Part shown: positions 25,119 through 37,441 of the stretch, piece after piece
Layout of the letters: each line of letters opens with the position of its first letter
How positions within the stretch are numbered: the stretch's first letter is position 1
Assembly: GCA_027604505.1 (NCBI GenBank)
Contig: JADIIX010000002.1
Span: 62,001-126,000, forward strand
Direction: 5' to 3'
DNA length: 64,000 nucleotides
DNA from: Gonapodya sp. JEL0774
Taxonomy: Eukaryota; Monoblepharomycota; Monoblepharidomycetes; Monoblepharidales; Gonapodyaceae
The notes under the pieces: model-generated
What the model was told of the DNA's origin: nothing
Databases searched by the model: none
Seen by the model: the letters and a program-made list of their open reading frames with translations, nothing else
Made by a program: the position numbers and the translations under genes

Positions 25119-26680
25119 ATGACCATTGACAAACCCCAAATCATAGTTCATTTGTCTAATTCACTCAATTTCACCGCTTATGACGTGCGCTGGGTGCCTT
25201 CTTCGGCCAAGTTCGTCGTTCTCGGTCAAAATGCGCGAGGGACCGGTGCTCTTCAGTTGTGCGAGCTAGAGGCCGGCGCGATCAAAATTCTGCATGAAGT
25301 GAGTTGGAAGAGCCTGGCTGAGGCTGGTTTGAGTCGAAAGAATGTTTGTGAATCATGTTTCCCAATCCTTCTATTCTTCCGACGCCGTGACGCTTTTCTA
25401 GTCAGAGAAGCAGCACGCATTCAAGTGCGGTTCTTTTGGTGCCTCTAGTCTTACTGCGCGACACCTAGCAACAGGCGATTTCAGCGGACGACTTGCTCTG
25501 TGGTGATTTTCACAGCTCTTCGATTTGGTGGTAGCAACTGTTTCACAACTGAAGTCTCAAAGGGACCTCGAACGACCCGACCTTCCTGTTTACGCGGTGA
25601 AGGCACATGACTCTATCGTCAATTGCCTCGACGGTTGCGGTGGCGCCGGTGTCAACTGCGGTCCACCCGAGATTGCCACAGGGTCACGGGATGGTTCGGT
25701 CAAGATATGGGATACGCGACAGCGGGATAAACCAGTGGCGAGGATTGCGCCAGAAAAAACCGAGGCTGCTCGGGATACGTGGTGTGTGGCATTTGGCAAC
25801 TCCTACAGCGATGACGAACGGGTGGTTGCAGCGGGGTACGACAACGGAGATGTGAAAATGTTTGATTTGAAAACTATGAGCTTGCTATGGGAAACGAATC
25901 TCAAAAATGGGGTGAGTTAGTTATCCGGAACTCAGTTGTTTTGGGAAAAGGCACCAGACCTCATCTGCCCAGGTATGCTCACTCGAATTCGACCGCAAAG
26001 ACATCCGCATGAACAAACTTACGGCCACGACGCTAGACGCTCAGGTGCACGTGTTTGACGTGAGAACCCTCAATCCGGACAAGAGTTTCGCGTCTGTGGT
26101 CAAAAAGGTTCGACTCGAAAATTTGAATGAAGCGCGGTAGGGTGTTCCGACGCTGCCATCGAACGAGTTAAGCTCAAGTCGATACTCTTTACCCATTTTG
26201 GCTGGTTACCCTCTTCGAACGCGCCATCACGACGGAACTGCGTTGTGCGAAATGGCCATCGCAACACTCGGCCAAAAAGGAAAACAATGAGAACTCAACT
26301 GTGTGGGCAGTTCGTCACTGCCCACAAAATCGCGACTTGTTTGTCACATCAGGGGGCACAGGGAACCTGAATCTGTACCGTTAGTGCGTTTTTCTATTCC
26401 ACTCCGATAAGTTTTTGAGAATGCGCATGAAGAGGCTTGGGTCGACAATGACACTGTTTCCCACTACAGCGTCTACCCCGAAAAGCGTGCGATCCAAGAC
26501 AAAAAAACTGGCGTGGAGACGGGCGTTGCGGGGACCGTCGAACTGCTGCAAACTGTAAAGGCTGCAGAGCAACCCGTGGCAAGCTTTGATTGGCACCCAG
26601 ATCGCCAGGGGTTATCAGTTTTTGCTGCTTTTGATCAAACAGTGAAAGTAGGCATTTTCACAAGGCTGTCGCAATATTAA
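25119..26680 (+). CDS. WDR92: WDR92 (Monad/DNAAF10) WD40 protein
   Basis: WD40 adaptor of the R2TP/prefoldin-like co-chaperone, needed for preassembly of axonemal dynein arms. Conserved blocks run in order: [42 protein letters not shown] plus [51 protein letters not shown] with [43 protein letters not shown] and [20 protein letters not shown]. The protein ends at TAA 26678-26680. Splicing across about 26100-26285 (VVKK joined to ENNENSTVW) restores the alignment. The protein is nearly full length and intact. It is co-conserved with motile cilia in eukaryotes, so its presence suggests a zoosporic organism. Confidence 0.93.
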
Positions 26681-26924
26681 TTGGGTTGAGAGGCTCGGGA
26701 CTGGAAACTTCATGGTTGTGGAAGTGGTCGCGTTGAAAAGATAGCAAAAACGCCATTAAGTGCAGATGTAGGGTCTCCTGGTCTATGCCACGAATACGGG
26801 TACAATTGTACGAAGATTAAATCTAGCCCGCGCCAGTTGTGGTGGAAAACGGACGGCAGGCGGCGCGGAATTTGGAAGAGGGGGTGCGGAGTTTGTAGAG
26901 TGGAGCGGAAACGAGCAGATACGT

Positions 26925-27974
26925 TTATTTGTTGTAGAGGAGGAAGTCCCGGAGTCCAGTCCAGGTTTCTGTTTGTGTTCCCGTGATTGCGACAGGAGTG
27001 AGTGGGGAATGGAAATGGGTACTTGATTAGGAGGTGGTGATAATCCAGACTAAACCGGAACACCAAGGAGACAATCAACTAGTCCAGCGTATTCAATAAC
27101 TTACCCGACTCGGAGTAAATGTACACCATCGATGCCGACAGTGATGGTTGCAGAAGCTCCCTGTGATGGCGGAACTGCCACATGACGGAGCCCCACAGCA
27201 GAGCTGCAAAAACAGGCCAAGTTTTGGAGGGGGTGGGTACCCGAAACTTTTGTTGAAGAATCTTGACGTAAGCGGTCAAGACCCGTCCAAAGAGATAAAA
27301 GCAAATCTGAGGTTGGTGGTTCACGACACAAGGCAGGTGTAGTCATCCGGCTGGTGAATTATAAATCAAGCTTTCCTGATTGAAAAAATCTTTGACAAAC
27401 CTGTTGATTGATGGCATTGTCTTCACCAAATATGTACCAACCCCCCAGGAATCCTGCAATAAATGTATCGTAGACCGCTTCCTTGCCACCGTGCAGCCTC
27501 CGAAGGGCAAGAAGACACGTTTTCCAAATGGTACAGAAGAATGCGAGGTTCCGGGCGTGTTGCAGGGTTGCAGTGAGGATGAATTTGATTTTGTCATAGA
27601 GCCTTGAGTGGGGAAGACATCCACCGGACAGCAATGATGAAGCGGTACATTCCAGCGTTCGGTAAGTTGATATATGCGCAGGTGGGGACATTGTTTGAAA
27701 ACAACACGTGTGTGGATCCCACTTACGGCCCATCGCGGAACAAAAACGTCATCACAAGAGCGTGTGGAAACCTGATTTTCGCTCCATATACAGCACCGCT
27801 TCGGAATCCTTTGACAATGGCCAGCCATTCCTGGTTCCTGGGGTCCAGTAAAATCTGATGGGAGATGGTGGGTTTGAAAAAGAATCACATGTAAGCGGGC
27901 ACCAGACGCCGCGCTCGGCAAACGAAAAGGCTAATATAGGCACGCACACGCTGTATCTCTTTCTGGAGAGTCAT
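26925..27974 (-). CDS. PXMP4: Peroxisomal membrane protein PXMP4 (PMP24)
   Basis: Member of the PXMP4/Tim17-like peroxisomal membrane family; function unclear. The start at 27974 gives a 9-codon exon (MTLQKEIQR, 27974-27948, donor GTGCGT). It joins in phase to ILLDPRNQEW at 27854. Further blocks are VKGFRSGAVYGAKIRFPHA, LVMTFLFRDG, DKIKFILTATLQHARNLAFF, AGFLGGWYIFGEDNAINQQ, YLFGRVLTAY, FRHHRELLQPSLSASM and VYIYSES. A perfect GTAAGT donor after SES joins an in-phase last exon ending TGLRDFLLYNK at TAA 26925-26927. This matches the family C-terminus LVYNK. Identification is strong; the first and last exons are my splice inference. Confidence 0.87.
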
Positions 27975-28765
27975 TCTCAGCGGAAGTTTTGTGGTTATGA
28001 GATGGTGAAGGAAAGAACCGGAAAAACGCGAGTCGGAAGCAGAGGACGGAAATGCTTGCGCACAGGGAGCTTCCACCGATTCGAAGGCCGGGGTGATGAC
28101 AAGAAAGCTGCTTGCGGGACGAATAACGACAAGTCCCGCAGTGGAAACCAAGAAAAGTGTTAAGGAAAGTGTGGAGATGAAGCGGACAAACTTTGGGCCG
28201 CGATCATCATGAGTGTGGGGGACGCATGTCAAATGTCTCAAACATTTGTATGTACGAGAAGCTGGCCCATGAGAGACTTTATGTTCTTAAATGAAAATCA
28301 CTGGTGAATTGAGTCAGCTGATTTCACAATTCAATGACGTGCCGATTTCCGTGCAGACTACATACAAATCTTCAGGATTCATATTCTGAAATAAATTTTT
28401 CTTGCTGGGAAGTCTGTACATTCCTCAAAGTGGATTGGTGGGCCCGGCAACTCCCTGCATTGAACATGCGGCCAGGCGGACTCTGCAGTCATCGACCCAT
28501 GGCGTTCACAGATTGACCCGATTTGACGATCGATCGAGACCGATTCTCGGTAAAAGCAATCTCCCATACGCCACAAGTCATTCTTTCGGCGGAAGCTGAG
28601 AAGCCGTGGGCGTGTCCTTCAATCCTGTCCATTGAACCCAGCGCACAACTGCTTCAAGTTCGTTTTCAGGTGGTAACCGTTGTTCACCCAGAAACCTGAA
28701 GAAAACTTCCGCTCTCCATATTGGGAGGCTCTCTTTTTCCATTCGGGGACTCCAGAAAGCAGGAG
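27975..28765. other. Intergenic, divergent promoters of PXMP4 and EXO1
   Basis: 791 nt between divergent starts. Several 60-120 codon frames occur on both strands with no recognisable family and are taken as chance. No repeat or RNA gene was recognised. Confidence 0.4.
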
Positions 28766-31520
28766 ATGGGCATCCAGGGACTTCTTCCATTGCTCGAACA
28801 AGCGAAACGGCGCATTCCGCTCTCTGACCTCGACAGTTTAACAATAGCAGTTGATGCTTATGTATGGCTGCACAAGGGGGTGATTTCGTGTTCCACGGAC
28901 CTCGCGCTAGGGAAGGAAACTAAGGCGTGAGTAAAACTAACGGAAGAGGTCGAATCAACCCCAAGCCGGAATACGCAAAGCTGAAAATCCATTTATGCAT
29001 GAAATGGTGATGGGCTCTTCTTCGTCGATGCTGCTCTCTGATTGTGACCTCTACGTTACGGACTTACTAATCCCCAATCACTTGAAGGTACGTTAAGTAC
29101 TTCATGGACAAGACAGCTCTCCTCTGTCGCAACGGCATCAAACCGTACTTCGTTTTTGACGGGGGGAATTTACCTTCAAAAATTGGGACAGAGAAAGAAC
29201 GAGCACGGTACGTCCGCCCCCAAGGTTCACAATGAACCGACATGTGTCACTGAGGTTCTTCTCGATGCGATCACCGCCACTGTCTCAGCCGCCGCCGCCA
29301 ACTCCATGCCGAGGGTATGACTCACTTCGCCGCCAAACGCATGCAGAAAGCACATGAATGCTTTATTGGAGCTGTTGACGTAACGCCGCACATGGCACAT
29401 GATGTCATCAAAGTAAGTCTTCTCCCTTTTCTGCAAGCATTTACCTTCGTCTCCTCGGAATCGAATATCCGTTCGCTCTTTGAACATATTCTTTCCCGCC
29501 AACTGAAGGAGCTCCGACGGCATCAAATCGACTACGTCGTCGCCCCATTTGAGGCAGATGCCCAGCTTTGCTACCTCGAGCGCGAGGGCATTGTCGCAGG
29601 AGTACTTACTGAAGACTCGGATCTGATAGTATTTGGGTGCAAGAGGGTGCGTTTATTGTGGGGGGTCCGCCTCCACCCATTCTCCCCCACTGCATGCAAC
29701 GCGCACACCCTTCCCCATTCGCATATTCAACCTCCATCGCCAGGTCCTCTGCAAGCTTGACAAAGACGGCCGCGTCGACGAGTACGTCTCCTCTCGTCTC
29801 TCACAAGTGCAACAAGGTGAATTTGTCCTGGGTGGCCGCTTTACCCACGACAAGTTCCGGTGGATGTGCATACTTGCTGGTTGTGACTACCTCAAAGGGA
29901 TCCCGGGCATGGGACTCAAGAAGGCGTACAGGGCTGTGAAGAACGTGAGCTCGTGGGAAGCAGTATGTATTGGAAAGGAATATGCGCAGTGCCGAAGATT
30001 GCCTGTTCGAGCTGTCCTCATCACGGCACATTGGTGTCGTCACGTTCTTACACCACAAGGCAATCCGCAGCTCTTCCTACCAGTACCGATTTCCTCAACG
30101 CTATGCAGACGAGTTCCGCCGAGCGGAGCGCACCTTTCTCTACCAGCGAGTCTTTGACCCCCGCTCGGGCCAGTTGGTTACTCTTAATGAATTGCCTGAG
30201 TCAATAAGAGCGGAGGAAATGCCGTACATCGGAGAGTGCGTTTGGGATGTAACGCATACAGAATGGTGAATCGGTTGGTTAATCCTCGTTTACAGGAACC
30301 TGCCCCCCACTGTCGCCAAAGCTATAGCCGAAGGTCGGGTCTGCCCCATTGCAAAACGGATATTTTCAGGCGAAAGCGCGGATCTTGGGGACTACGTACC
30401 GCCATCACTCGACGATGAGGAGGATGCGAATAACGGTGCCGAAGACAAAGAGAATGAGCCACCCGAACTACAATGCAACTCTGGGAGCTCGAGTGCACCG
30501 CCACAAAAACGCAAGTCGTGGCCGGGAGCGGAGTGCGGGGAGCCAGGGACGGCAAAGAGACGGAGGACAACGGAGGCATTGCGGATCGTGAACCCTGATA
30601 AGGCTGCAGAAGTGGTTGATCCCAGTATCACTAGCAAGTTTTTCGGTCCCTCGGGTGGTGCTCCAAAAGCAGTGTCTGAGAGCAGAAGCCAACATGGAAG
30701 CACGGCAGGTGCATCAAGTGGCCTCTGTCCTGACAACGGGCAGAGAGCCTTAGGACTCAGCAAACTGGGCTCCATGTCAGCCGCGGTTGCTCGTTCAGCT
30801 TCTTTCTTTGATTTGCCACCATCGTACTGCAACGTGTCGACGGAAACTCGGAACCATATGGCATTGCAGATGGACACTGCGAGCATCTCTAACGCGGACC
30901 TGGATGGTGAACTCGAGAATGATTGCGAAGAAATTGCAAGCCCCCCATTGCCTGCGTCCGCTCCGGCTGCATTACCCTCAATTTCCCATTTTACCTCACA
31001 AGAAACCGATGAACAGTCGGATCCCTGCTCTGGGCACAGCCTCTCTTCGTTGTCAACTCCACCACCAACTCTAACCTTAGAAGCCGGGACTCCGAAGGGT
31101 CTTGACGCTTTCCGGTTCTCTGGTGCTCGAACTCGGCTTTCAGACGCCAAGCCATCTGGATCTCCACGCCGACTTGGCACAGGACCGCGACTGGCACCGG
31201 CCAGGGAAACGAAACGGGACGATATGCAGAATGCTTGCACACAAAACTCTCCCGCATCTCAGTGTTCTTCTAGGGCTGTGCTGGTTGGTGGAGCTGGGCT
31301 TGAGAGGGCAAAACAGGAGGTCGCGCTTGGAATGCAGCGAAAATTTGGAGGGTCCGCCATGTCGAACAAGTTTAATGTAAGTCCTCAGAAATTGACATAT
31401 AATGATCGGATGGCTCACCCTGTTAAGTCGCATTTGCCTTCCTGTGAGCAGCTGGACAAGTTTCGTAGCACAATTGTGCCTTACGCATTCGTTATTCCCA
31501 AGCCAAAGCTCCAAGCTTGA
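28766..31520 (+). CDS. EXO1: Exonuclease 1 (Rad2/XPG family nuclease)
   Basis: 5'-3' exonuclease and flap endonuclease for mismatch repair and resection of double-strand breaks. The start MGIQGLLPLL at 28766 is the canonical EXO1 N-terminus. The metal-binding acidic residues are present in DAYVWLHK, YFVFDGG, APFEADAQLCYLE and LTEDSDLIVFGCK. The helix-two-turn-helix region reads LAGCDYLKGIPGMGLKKAY, followed by YQYRFPQRYADEFRRAERTF and RVFDP. After about residue 360 the protein is disordered, rich in Ser, Pro and charged residues, ending at TGA 31520. This tail (one long final exon from about 30310) includes an acidic EDKENEPPE stretch and basic patches. Introns are short and lie in the nuclease half. 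Identification is secure; the last 20-30 residues of exon junctions near 29090-29400 are not fully fixed. Confidence 0.92.
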
Positions 31521-31807
31521 AATTTTAGACATTCGTAATTAAGACTATTGCTTCGAGCATGACAACCCCAGATTGAACAGTCTCTTGAGTGACACTTCAC
31601 TTCACGGTGTAAATAGAAAGGGAGCTAATTAAAGAGGAGTCCCCCGAACCACAGAGATACCCATATTGTTACCCACCTATAAAACGAATCCATCACGTTC
31701 AGATCCATCAAGTTCATAGCACAACACATTCTGTTTAACCGACTTTATTCCTGTGCATCGTGGAATCGCTCGTGTCTCGGGATCCCTCTGAGCTTCCTCG
31801 ACACGAG

Positions 31808-34061
31808 ATGTCTGAAATTGATTTGGACGCTGGAGAACCCGAGAGCTCCCAGCTACAACCGAATGAGTTTGATTATGAAGTCTCGCCTGATCCTCTACCG
31901 AAAGATTTTCCATTGGCTTTCTATGGTGACTGTCTGACTTCGAAAGGGAAAGGATCTGACTCCATGGAGGTGGACGGAGAAGGACCATCAGACTTGGAAT
32001 TCACAAACAAGTGTGTTTCATCTTCCACTTGTTGCTAGTTTTCCTTTGTTTGGTGTTGATCCCTTCGAATCTGTGTCGGGAATCACAATTTCAACTCGAT
32101 TCTCAGCTCACTCTTTGATCCTCCGTCCGACCAACCACAACCACAACCTGTAACTCGTACCCAAACGCCGATCGTAACAGCCAACCAGCAATTCACACTC
32201 TCTGAGAAGTCATTCACCCAACAGTATTCTGGTGTGTATTTCGCCCGCCTCGTCGCACTCAGACCAAGATGTATTGTGGAGGCAGAAAGACTCTGGGGAG
32301 AGGGGTTCCAATTCTCAGGCAACGGTGGGTGTCCGTCTTCATAAGAGCTTCCACGTAACGGAATGATCTTACGAACCCCTCTCCCCACCTCCCCCTTACA
32401 ACAGTCCATCCACCACCACGCCACATTCCGCGAATTCTGGACATCCCAAACGCTTCACTATGCTGGGTTGTTGGTACGGTCTATGTTGAGATGGCTCTGA
32501 AACCTAACATTCTGGACGAAGTGACCGCTGAAGTGGGTTCGCTACTTTCAAATCGCTTACCTTGGCTTGACTAATTGTTCTTCGATTCTATGAACATTTT
32601 TTGTGATTGGTATCCCACAAGTAGCACTGGATCGTGGCGCCCGCCCCACGCGACAAATACACATCTGACTCCGATACGGTAACACTCGAGGATGAATATG
32701 GTCGCTTAAAACTTGTCGGCCCGGCTCTGAAGAATGCAATACTGGCCACAGGCAAGTTGCGCGCTATTGCGACGCTCTTCAAACCCTCTATTAAGTGGTA
32801 CAACCGACACCAGGCGTTGTCGTGGCTGTCCTTGGCGCTGAAAATTCCTCCGGCGATTTCGAAGTTTTGGACATTGCGTATGCTGCGTGCGCCCCACAAG
32901 AACCCCATCCCACCTTTTTGAACGCAGACTCGCGGAGTCTGTCTAACTCCATGGAGCGGAAATATGTCGCTCTGATGTCTGGCCTCAACGTCGGATTGGA
33001 CTCCGCAAGTCACTTAAAGACAGAAATTATGGTCGAGTGGCTGGCAGGATGGAATGGGTCGATCAACGATCAACGTGCTGTTTCCAAGGTTGCCTGCGTA
33101 ATCGTTGCGGGCGGTCTGGTCGGTCGAGAGACTTTGAAAGAAGGAGGAAGAGAGAGTGGAGGCAAAGTTCGTGATTACTTTGACCTGGAGGATGGAGATA
33201 AAGCGGAACTGATTCATCTCGATGCTTTTGATTTAGTTCAAGAGATCAGTCAGCTCGGCTTTAGCGCAATCAACCCCCCAACCTGTTCAACTATTTGATT
33301 CTCTTTTATCCCCCATCGCCGCATCAGCACCCCTCATTTTGATGCCAGGTCCGCACGACCCAACCACCCACAGTCTGCCACAGCAACCCCTCTTAAGCGG
33401 ACTCGCGCCAGGATTGTCAAGCTGGAGTGGTACGCAGTTTGGCACCAACCCGTTCGAGTGCGTCGTTGAAGGTGTACGGTATGTTTTCGTTTCTTCTTTC
33501 TTTCTCCTTACTGCCGTGAACGTACCCGTATGCTTGGTTCAAGCCTTCTCGGACACTCTGGGCAACCGCTGCACGACCTTGCCTTTCAAACACCCACGAA
33601 CTCCCTCCTAACACTTGCCAGTCATACGCTTCGCTGGCAACACCTTGCACCTACCGCACCGGACACGTTATGGTGTTATCCTTTCAAAGGTGGTGACCCG
33701 TTCGTCATTGGTGGCAGAAGGAAGGGTAAGGGCAGAGCAACAGACCAGAACTCAGACCAAGAGCAGGGAGAAGGAGGTGTATGGTGTCCGCATGTCTTGT
33801 TCGCGGGTGGAGGGCGGGGATCGACAGTGGAAACAGCTGTTTACACAGGTGAGAAACCAACAGTAGCAAGAAAGTTGACGTTACCTGCAATCAAATTCAA
33901 ATGTTGTTGTTCCCTGCGGTTTTCCTGTGGCAGATGCGGCGACTGGGACTCGTGTCCGGATCGTAGTTGTTCCCGAGTTCTCCAAATCGGGAGTGATTGC
34001 TCTGTTGGATCTTGCGACGGGAGATGTTGCCCCTGTTTCATTCGGTGTGGAAGGGTTCTAA
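31808..34061 (+). CDS. POLD2: DNA polymerase delta small subunit (POLD2/Cdc1/Pol31)
   Basis: Accessory B-subunit linking the polymerase delta catalytic chain to the other subunits. The start at 31808 is an ATG giving MSEIDLDAGEPE. Family landmarks follow: SFTQQYSGVYFARLVALRP, an OB-fold region (PRDKYTSDSDTVTLEDEYGR, TGVVVAVLGAE), CVIVAGGLVGRE, LDAFDLVQEIS, the inactive phosphoesterase signature MPGPHDPT, LPQQPLL, and GTNPFECVVEG. An insertion of about 40 charged residues (GGRRKGKGRATDQNSDQEQG and beyond) lies before WCPHVLFAGG. The end VVPEFSKSGVIALLDL leads to TAA 34059-34061. The metal ligands of true phosphoesterases are not conserved, as expected. The gene follows EXO1 in the same direction, 287 nt away. 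Confidence 0.91.
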
Positions 34062-34234
34062 TTTGTGGCAAATAATGGTGTTTGAAACATTTTACTTTGC
34101 AAAATATCCCAGGCGTTGTTGCGTTGTCGCGAATGAGTTCACATGCTGTTCCGCATTGTCGCCATCAGGTGATCGATCATTCTCTCAAGCACTGAGGGTA
34201 AACGACCTCGCGTGGCCAAAACAATGCTACAATA

Positions 34235-35699
34235 ATGGGGCATCAGATGAGACGAATCGAGAAACTATCGGCATCGTTCGCTGAACGATCCTCTATGCGA
34301 TCCTCAGCCCGAGAGGTGGAACTTCGCAGAGCGAACAGCAAATTTCTCCACAAACTGAATTCAGTACCAGCAGCGAAAGAAGCATCAAGCCAATTGGAAG
34401 GAAATGGGCATGCTCTCTCAATTTCAGGGGGTAACGGTCCACTCTCTGGTGATGACAAGTTGCTTTATGAGGATAGTGTAGACTATGAGAGCACTTCGTT
34501 TACGGATGAAAGTGGCTCTGGATCCGACTCATTGGACTTTGGGACGGAGTTCGAGGACATAAACACTTGGCTGTCGACAAACAGTGACAGAGTGGCACAT
34601 AGATTGGGAGAAAACGCGGACAAGTTGCTTGACAAAGTGTGAGCGCCACATGCCGGATGATGCTGTATTCGTCGAACTCGAAGAGATTTCGTGACAGACA
34701 ACAGCGCGTCGGGGCTCTTACGTCTCTGAAAACCCCCTTTACAGTGGACTCTGGACTGAGCTTTTCTCAGGGGAGTCCTGCTAGCATTGGCTCTCAGCGA
34801 GCCCCCCCCACCATCGATGCTGCATCAGTTCTGGCAGCCAAACCGGAAATAGTGCTTGCCGATCTTCGAAGGAGGTGATTACCTGTGCTCTCACTCGAAA
34901 GAAACAATACAAATTGAATAAACTTCGTAGGTTCGGCATCGAAGATCCCTTTGGTAAGCTCGAGCCATCAACGAAAGACGATCATGTCACTCTCGGAGAT
35001 GACCCAAACGCACGATTTCGAGTCGATAATTCTGGTGCCTTAGGCGACCTGGAGGAGCCGTTTTATCACTCCTTTTCACCCCGGACTGATCCGTTGCTCA
35101 AGGACCTTGGTCCTCGAGGCGACGATGCCGCAATATGGGCAACAGAAACGTTGGGAAGAGCAAGGGACCGACTATCTCTAACATATGGGATCGGATCCGA
35201 ACTAGAAGAAGGCACTTTGTACGCTGTACCACGGCAACAGGACTCCGCTTTGAAGCCGATGAATGACCTGGATCGTCAGGGTTGTTTCTCAGTGCTCCCA
35301 CCCACAGCTCTCGATTTTCAATCTGGAGTTGATAGTGCTTCCTCTTCTGATTGCTATCCGCGGCACCCTTCCCGAGTGCCGAGCCCTAATCCGGCGCCTT
35401 CTGTTGTGTCATCTGTGGGCACATCACCAGAGCGGGGTCTCCTGACAACCGGGCAGCTAGTCGGGACAAATCCTCCCCCTCTTCAGCAACCAATACCGCA
35501 AAGAATACCATCTGGTGTTAATGCCGAGGATCCCAACATGACGGTTATGGTGACTGCTGCAGTGGACTCTGATCTCATCTCGTTTGCTACGTTAATCCCA
35601 CCTCCGCTGGAACAAATAGACTTTGAAGGAGAAATGTTAAACCTGGAGCTAAAAGTTCTACGGAATAGGGAGCAGGAGCTGGTCAATGAACTTGAGTAA
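34235..35699 (+). CDS. Unrecognised protein, disordered with C-terminal coiled coil
   Basis: No family recognised. Exon 1 (34235 to about 34637) begins MGHQMRRIEKLSASFAERSS and has an acidic, Ser-rich stretch (DSVDYESTSFTDESGSGSDS). A GTGAGC donor follows, and a second exon reads FRDRQQRVGALTSL through VLADLRRR. A GTGATT...CGTAG intron (about 56 nt, ending 34930) joins it in phase to FGIEDPFGKLEPSTKD. The C-terminal part is Pro/Ser-rich and ends in a short heptad-like coiled coil (EMLNLELKVLRNREQELVNE) before TAG/TAA near 35699. Roughly 440 aa. It lies between POLD2 (same strand, 173 nt upstream) and octanoyltransferase (convergent). The start could be further upstream. Clearly coding by codon use and splice phase; no function inferred. 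Confidence 0.6.
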
Positions 35700-35898
35700 G
35701 TTGTGAGGCGGGGTTCAGCACAACTGCCCTATGCTCAATTGTGGCGGCCACCTGCAGGGGCATACGTGCGCAAATATCTCGCCTTTTACATTGCAAGCGG
35801 TGAAAGGGTTAGCTCCGCAGTGGACATCCCTCACATCATATTGATGGTGTATACATGAACACAAATGGTAATCGGCGATTGTTCCAGCACATCACATA

Positions 35899-37274
35899 TC
35901 AAACGACATGATGTAATACCTCATTGATTATTCGATTTAATTCCTCGATGCTCATTTCAATTCCCATCAACTCTTCCTCACTCCGTCCAGCTCTCCAATG
36001 TCCGTTGTGGAGAGCGTCCACATCCAACAGCTGTCTACCTAAAACCTTTTCGATCTCCTCTACCACTATTGGAACTGCCGCTTCAATGGATGTGTCCGTG
36101 GACACCATGTGTCCGCCCTGAGGAAGTTGAGGACCGCGTCCCGCCCATAATGGGGTCTCCAGGGCGATGCTGGTGGCACCTTTCTCCGGTAAGCCACAAG
36201 CCACAATCTGGTCGAAGTACGCTAAATCTGTGGTGCAGTTTATAGCAAAGCCGTGGGACGTGACGTTGTGTGTAAGGTGGATACCTGAACGAGCAACCAC
36301 AGAGTGTTCCAGTAACGCGCATAAATTGAAAGACTTGAAGAACTCTCGCAAAACCAACCAATTGCCCCAAGTTTGTTTTCGTCATTGGCTTTACCCGTCA
36401 CCCTACTCGTACCAGCAACCCACACACCTGTGTTTTCTGTCAAGTATGCTGGAATCCCATAACGTGCTGCCACATTGATCATCATTTGCTCGAGAAGTGA
36501 AACGTAGCATCGGACAGGCAACTTTTGCGAAAGAGGATCCGTGGGCTGAGGGAATTCATTTGCGAAACCCGGGAGGCAAAACAAACTCACCCGTCCCTTC
36601 CTTCGTAATTCGTTATTATACCCGTAGCCGCCCGGAGCTGTCAAAGCCAGAATTGGATAACCGACAAGCTGTCCTGGCCCGTGATACGTAAGCTGGCCAC
36701 CTCGCTGTGTTTCATGGTAGTCAGCGCCGGTGAGCTCTCGGAGCCGTTGCCCTTCTGATGATGAAGAGGAGCCTCTTATCCTTCGACCACCAGTGTATAC
36801 AGGGTCATGTTGCACCAGGAGAATAATATCAATGGGGAGTTGAGAAGAGGTTGCAGAATGTGTCTGAAGACGAAGCTCGTGGTGGAGAAGATGCAGGTCA
36901 GCCTGCCCAGACGTGGCCATTTTCTCGGCATCTTGCATCATCGTAGTGCGACGTTTCACAAGTGCTTCCTGTAGTCTGAGTCCAGTCGCATACGGAATAC
37001 GGGGAATGTATTTGAATGCGACTGGGAGTCGTGTGAAGGCTTCTGCCGAGTCCAAGGAGTCCCAGGGTCCAGGTGGTGCATCAGCCGTCGTACATTCGTT
37101 CGACAGACTTTTCACCGTGCCGATCGAGCTCGCTGAAATGGCGGATGTCGAAACCCTGAACGACCACTCCGAAATAGCCATCGCAAGCGATCCCCATCCA
37201 AGGAAGCTTGGCACTAATGTAGAAAAACACGAAGGCAATCCAACAGTAACGCGAATCGTACGTCGTGCCGCCAT
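35899..37274 (-). CDS. LIP2: Octanoyl-ACP:protein octanoyltransferase (LipB/LIPT2), mitochondrial
   Basis: Transfers octanoate from acyl carrier protein to lipoyl domains, the first step of lipoate synthesis. The start at 37274 (MAARRTIRVTVGLPSCFSTL) gives a basic, Ser-rich mitochondrial presequence; an upstream in-frame ATG at 37322 also exists. The LipB signature RGGQLTYHGPGQLVGYP is intact (about 36640-36690). Further blocks are ILLVQHDPVYTGGRRI, TGVWV, and ENKLGAIG with the catalytic Lys. HGFAINCTTDLAYFDQIVAC supplies the catalytic Cys and GATSIALE follows. The C-terminal domain (EVLHHVV end, TGA 35899-35901) is helical. Two introns interrupt it, one near 36545-36590 and one near 36260-36360. 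Identification is secure; intron edges are approximate. Confidence 0.9.
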
Positions 37275-37441
37275 CCACAGATCAATATGTGTGCATGCAT
37301 ACCGGGGTTGGTGACCCGTCACTCATAGGAACTCAATCAGTCCGCAAGAACAAGAAGAATGCCTGGTACGAGAACGATTGTTTATGGTAAAAGAACAGGA
37401 ATACGGTGTATATACAGAACATGCGATACTATCTTGTGTGA

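Noticed and set aside
26710-27078. 122-codon minus-strand frame downstream of PXMP4
   Set aside because: It overlaps the last PXMP4 exon in another frame; the spliced PXMP4 reading explains the region and gives the family C-terminus.
28766-34061. EXO1 and POLD2 as an operon-like functional cluster
   Set aside because: Neighbouring same-strand genes in fungi are separately transcribed, with 287 nt between them; one adjacency is weak evidence.
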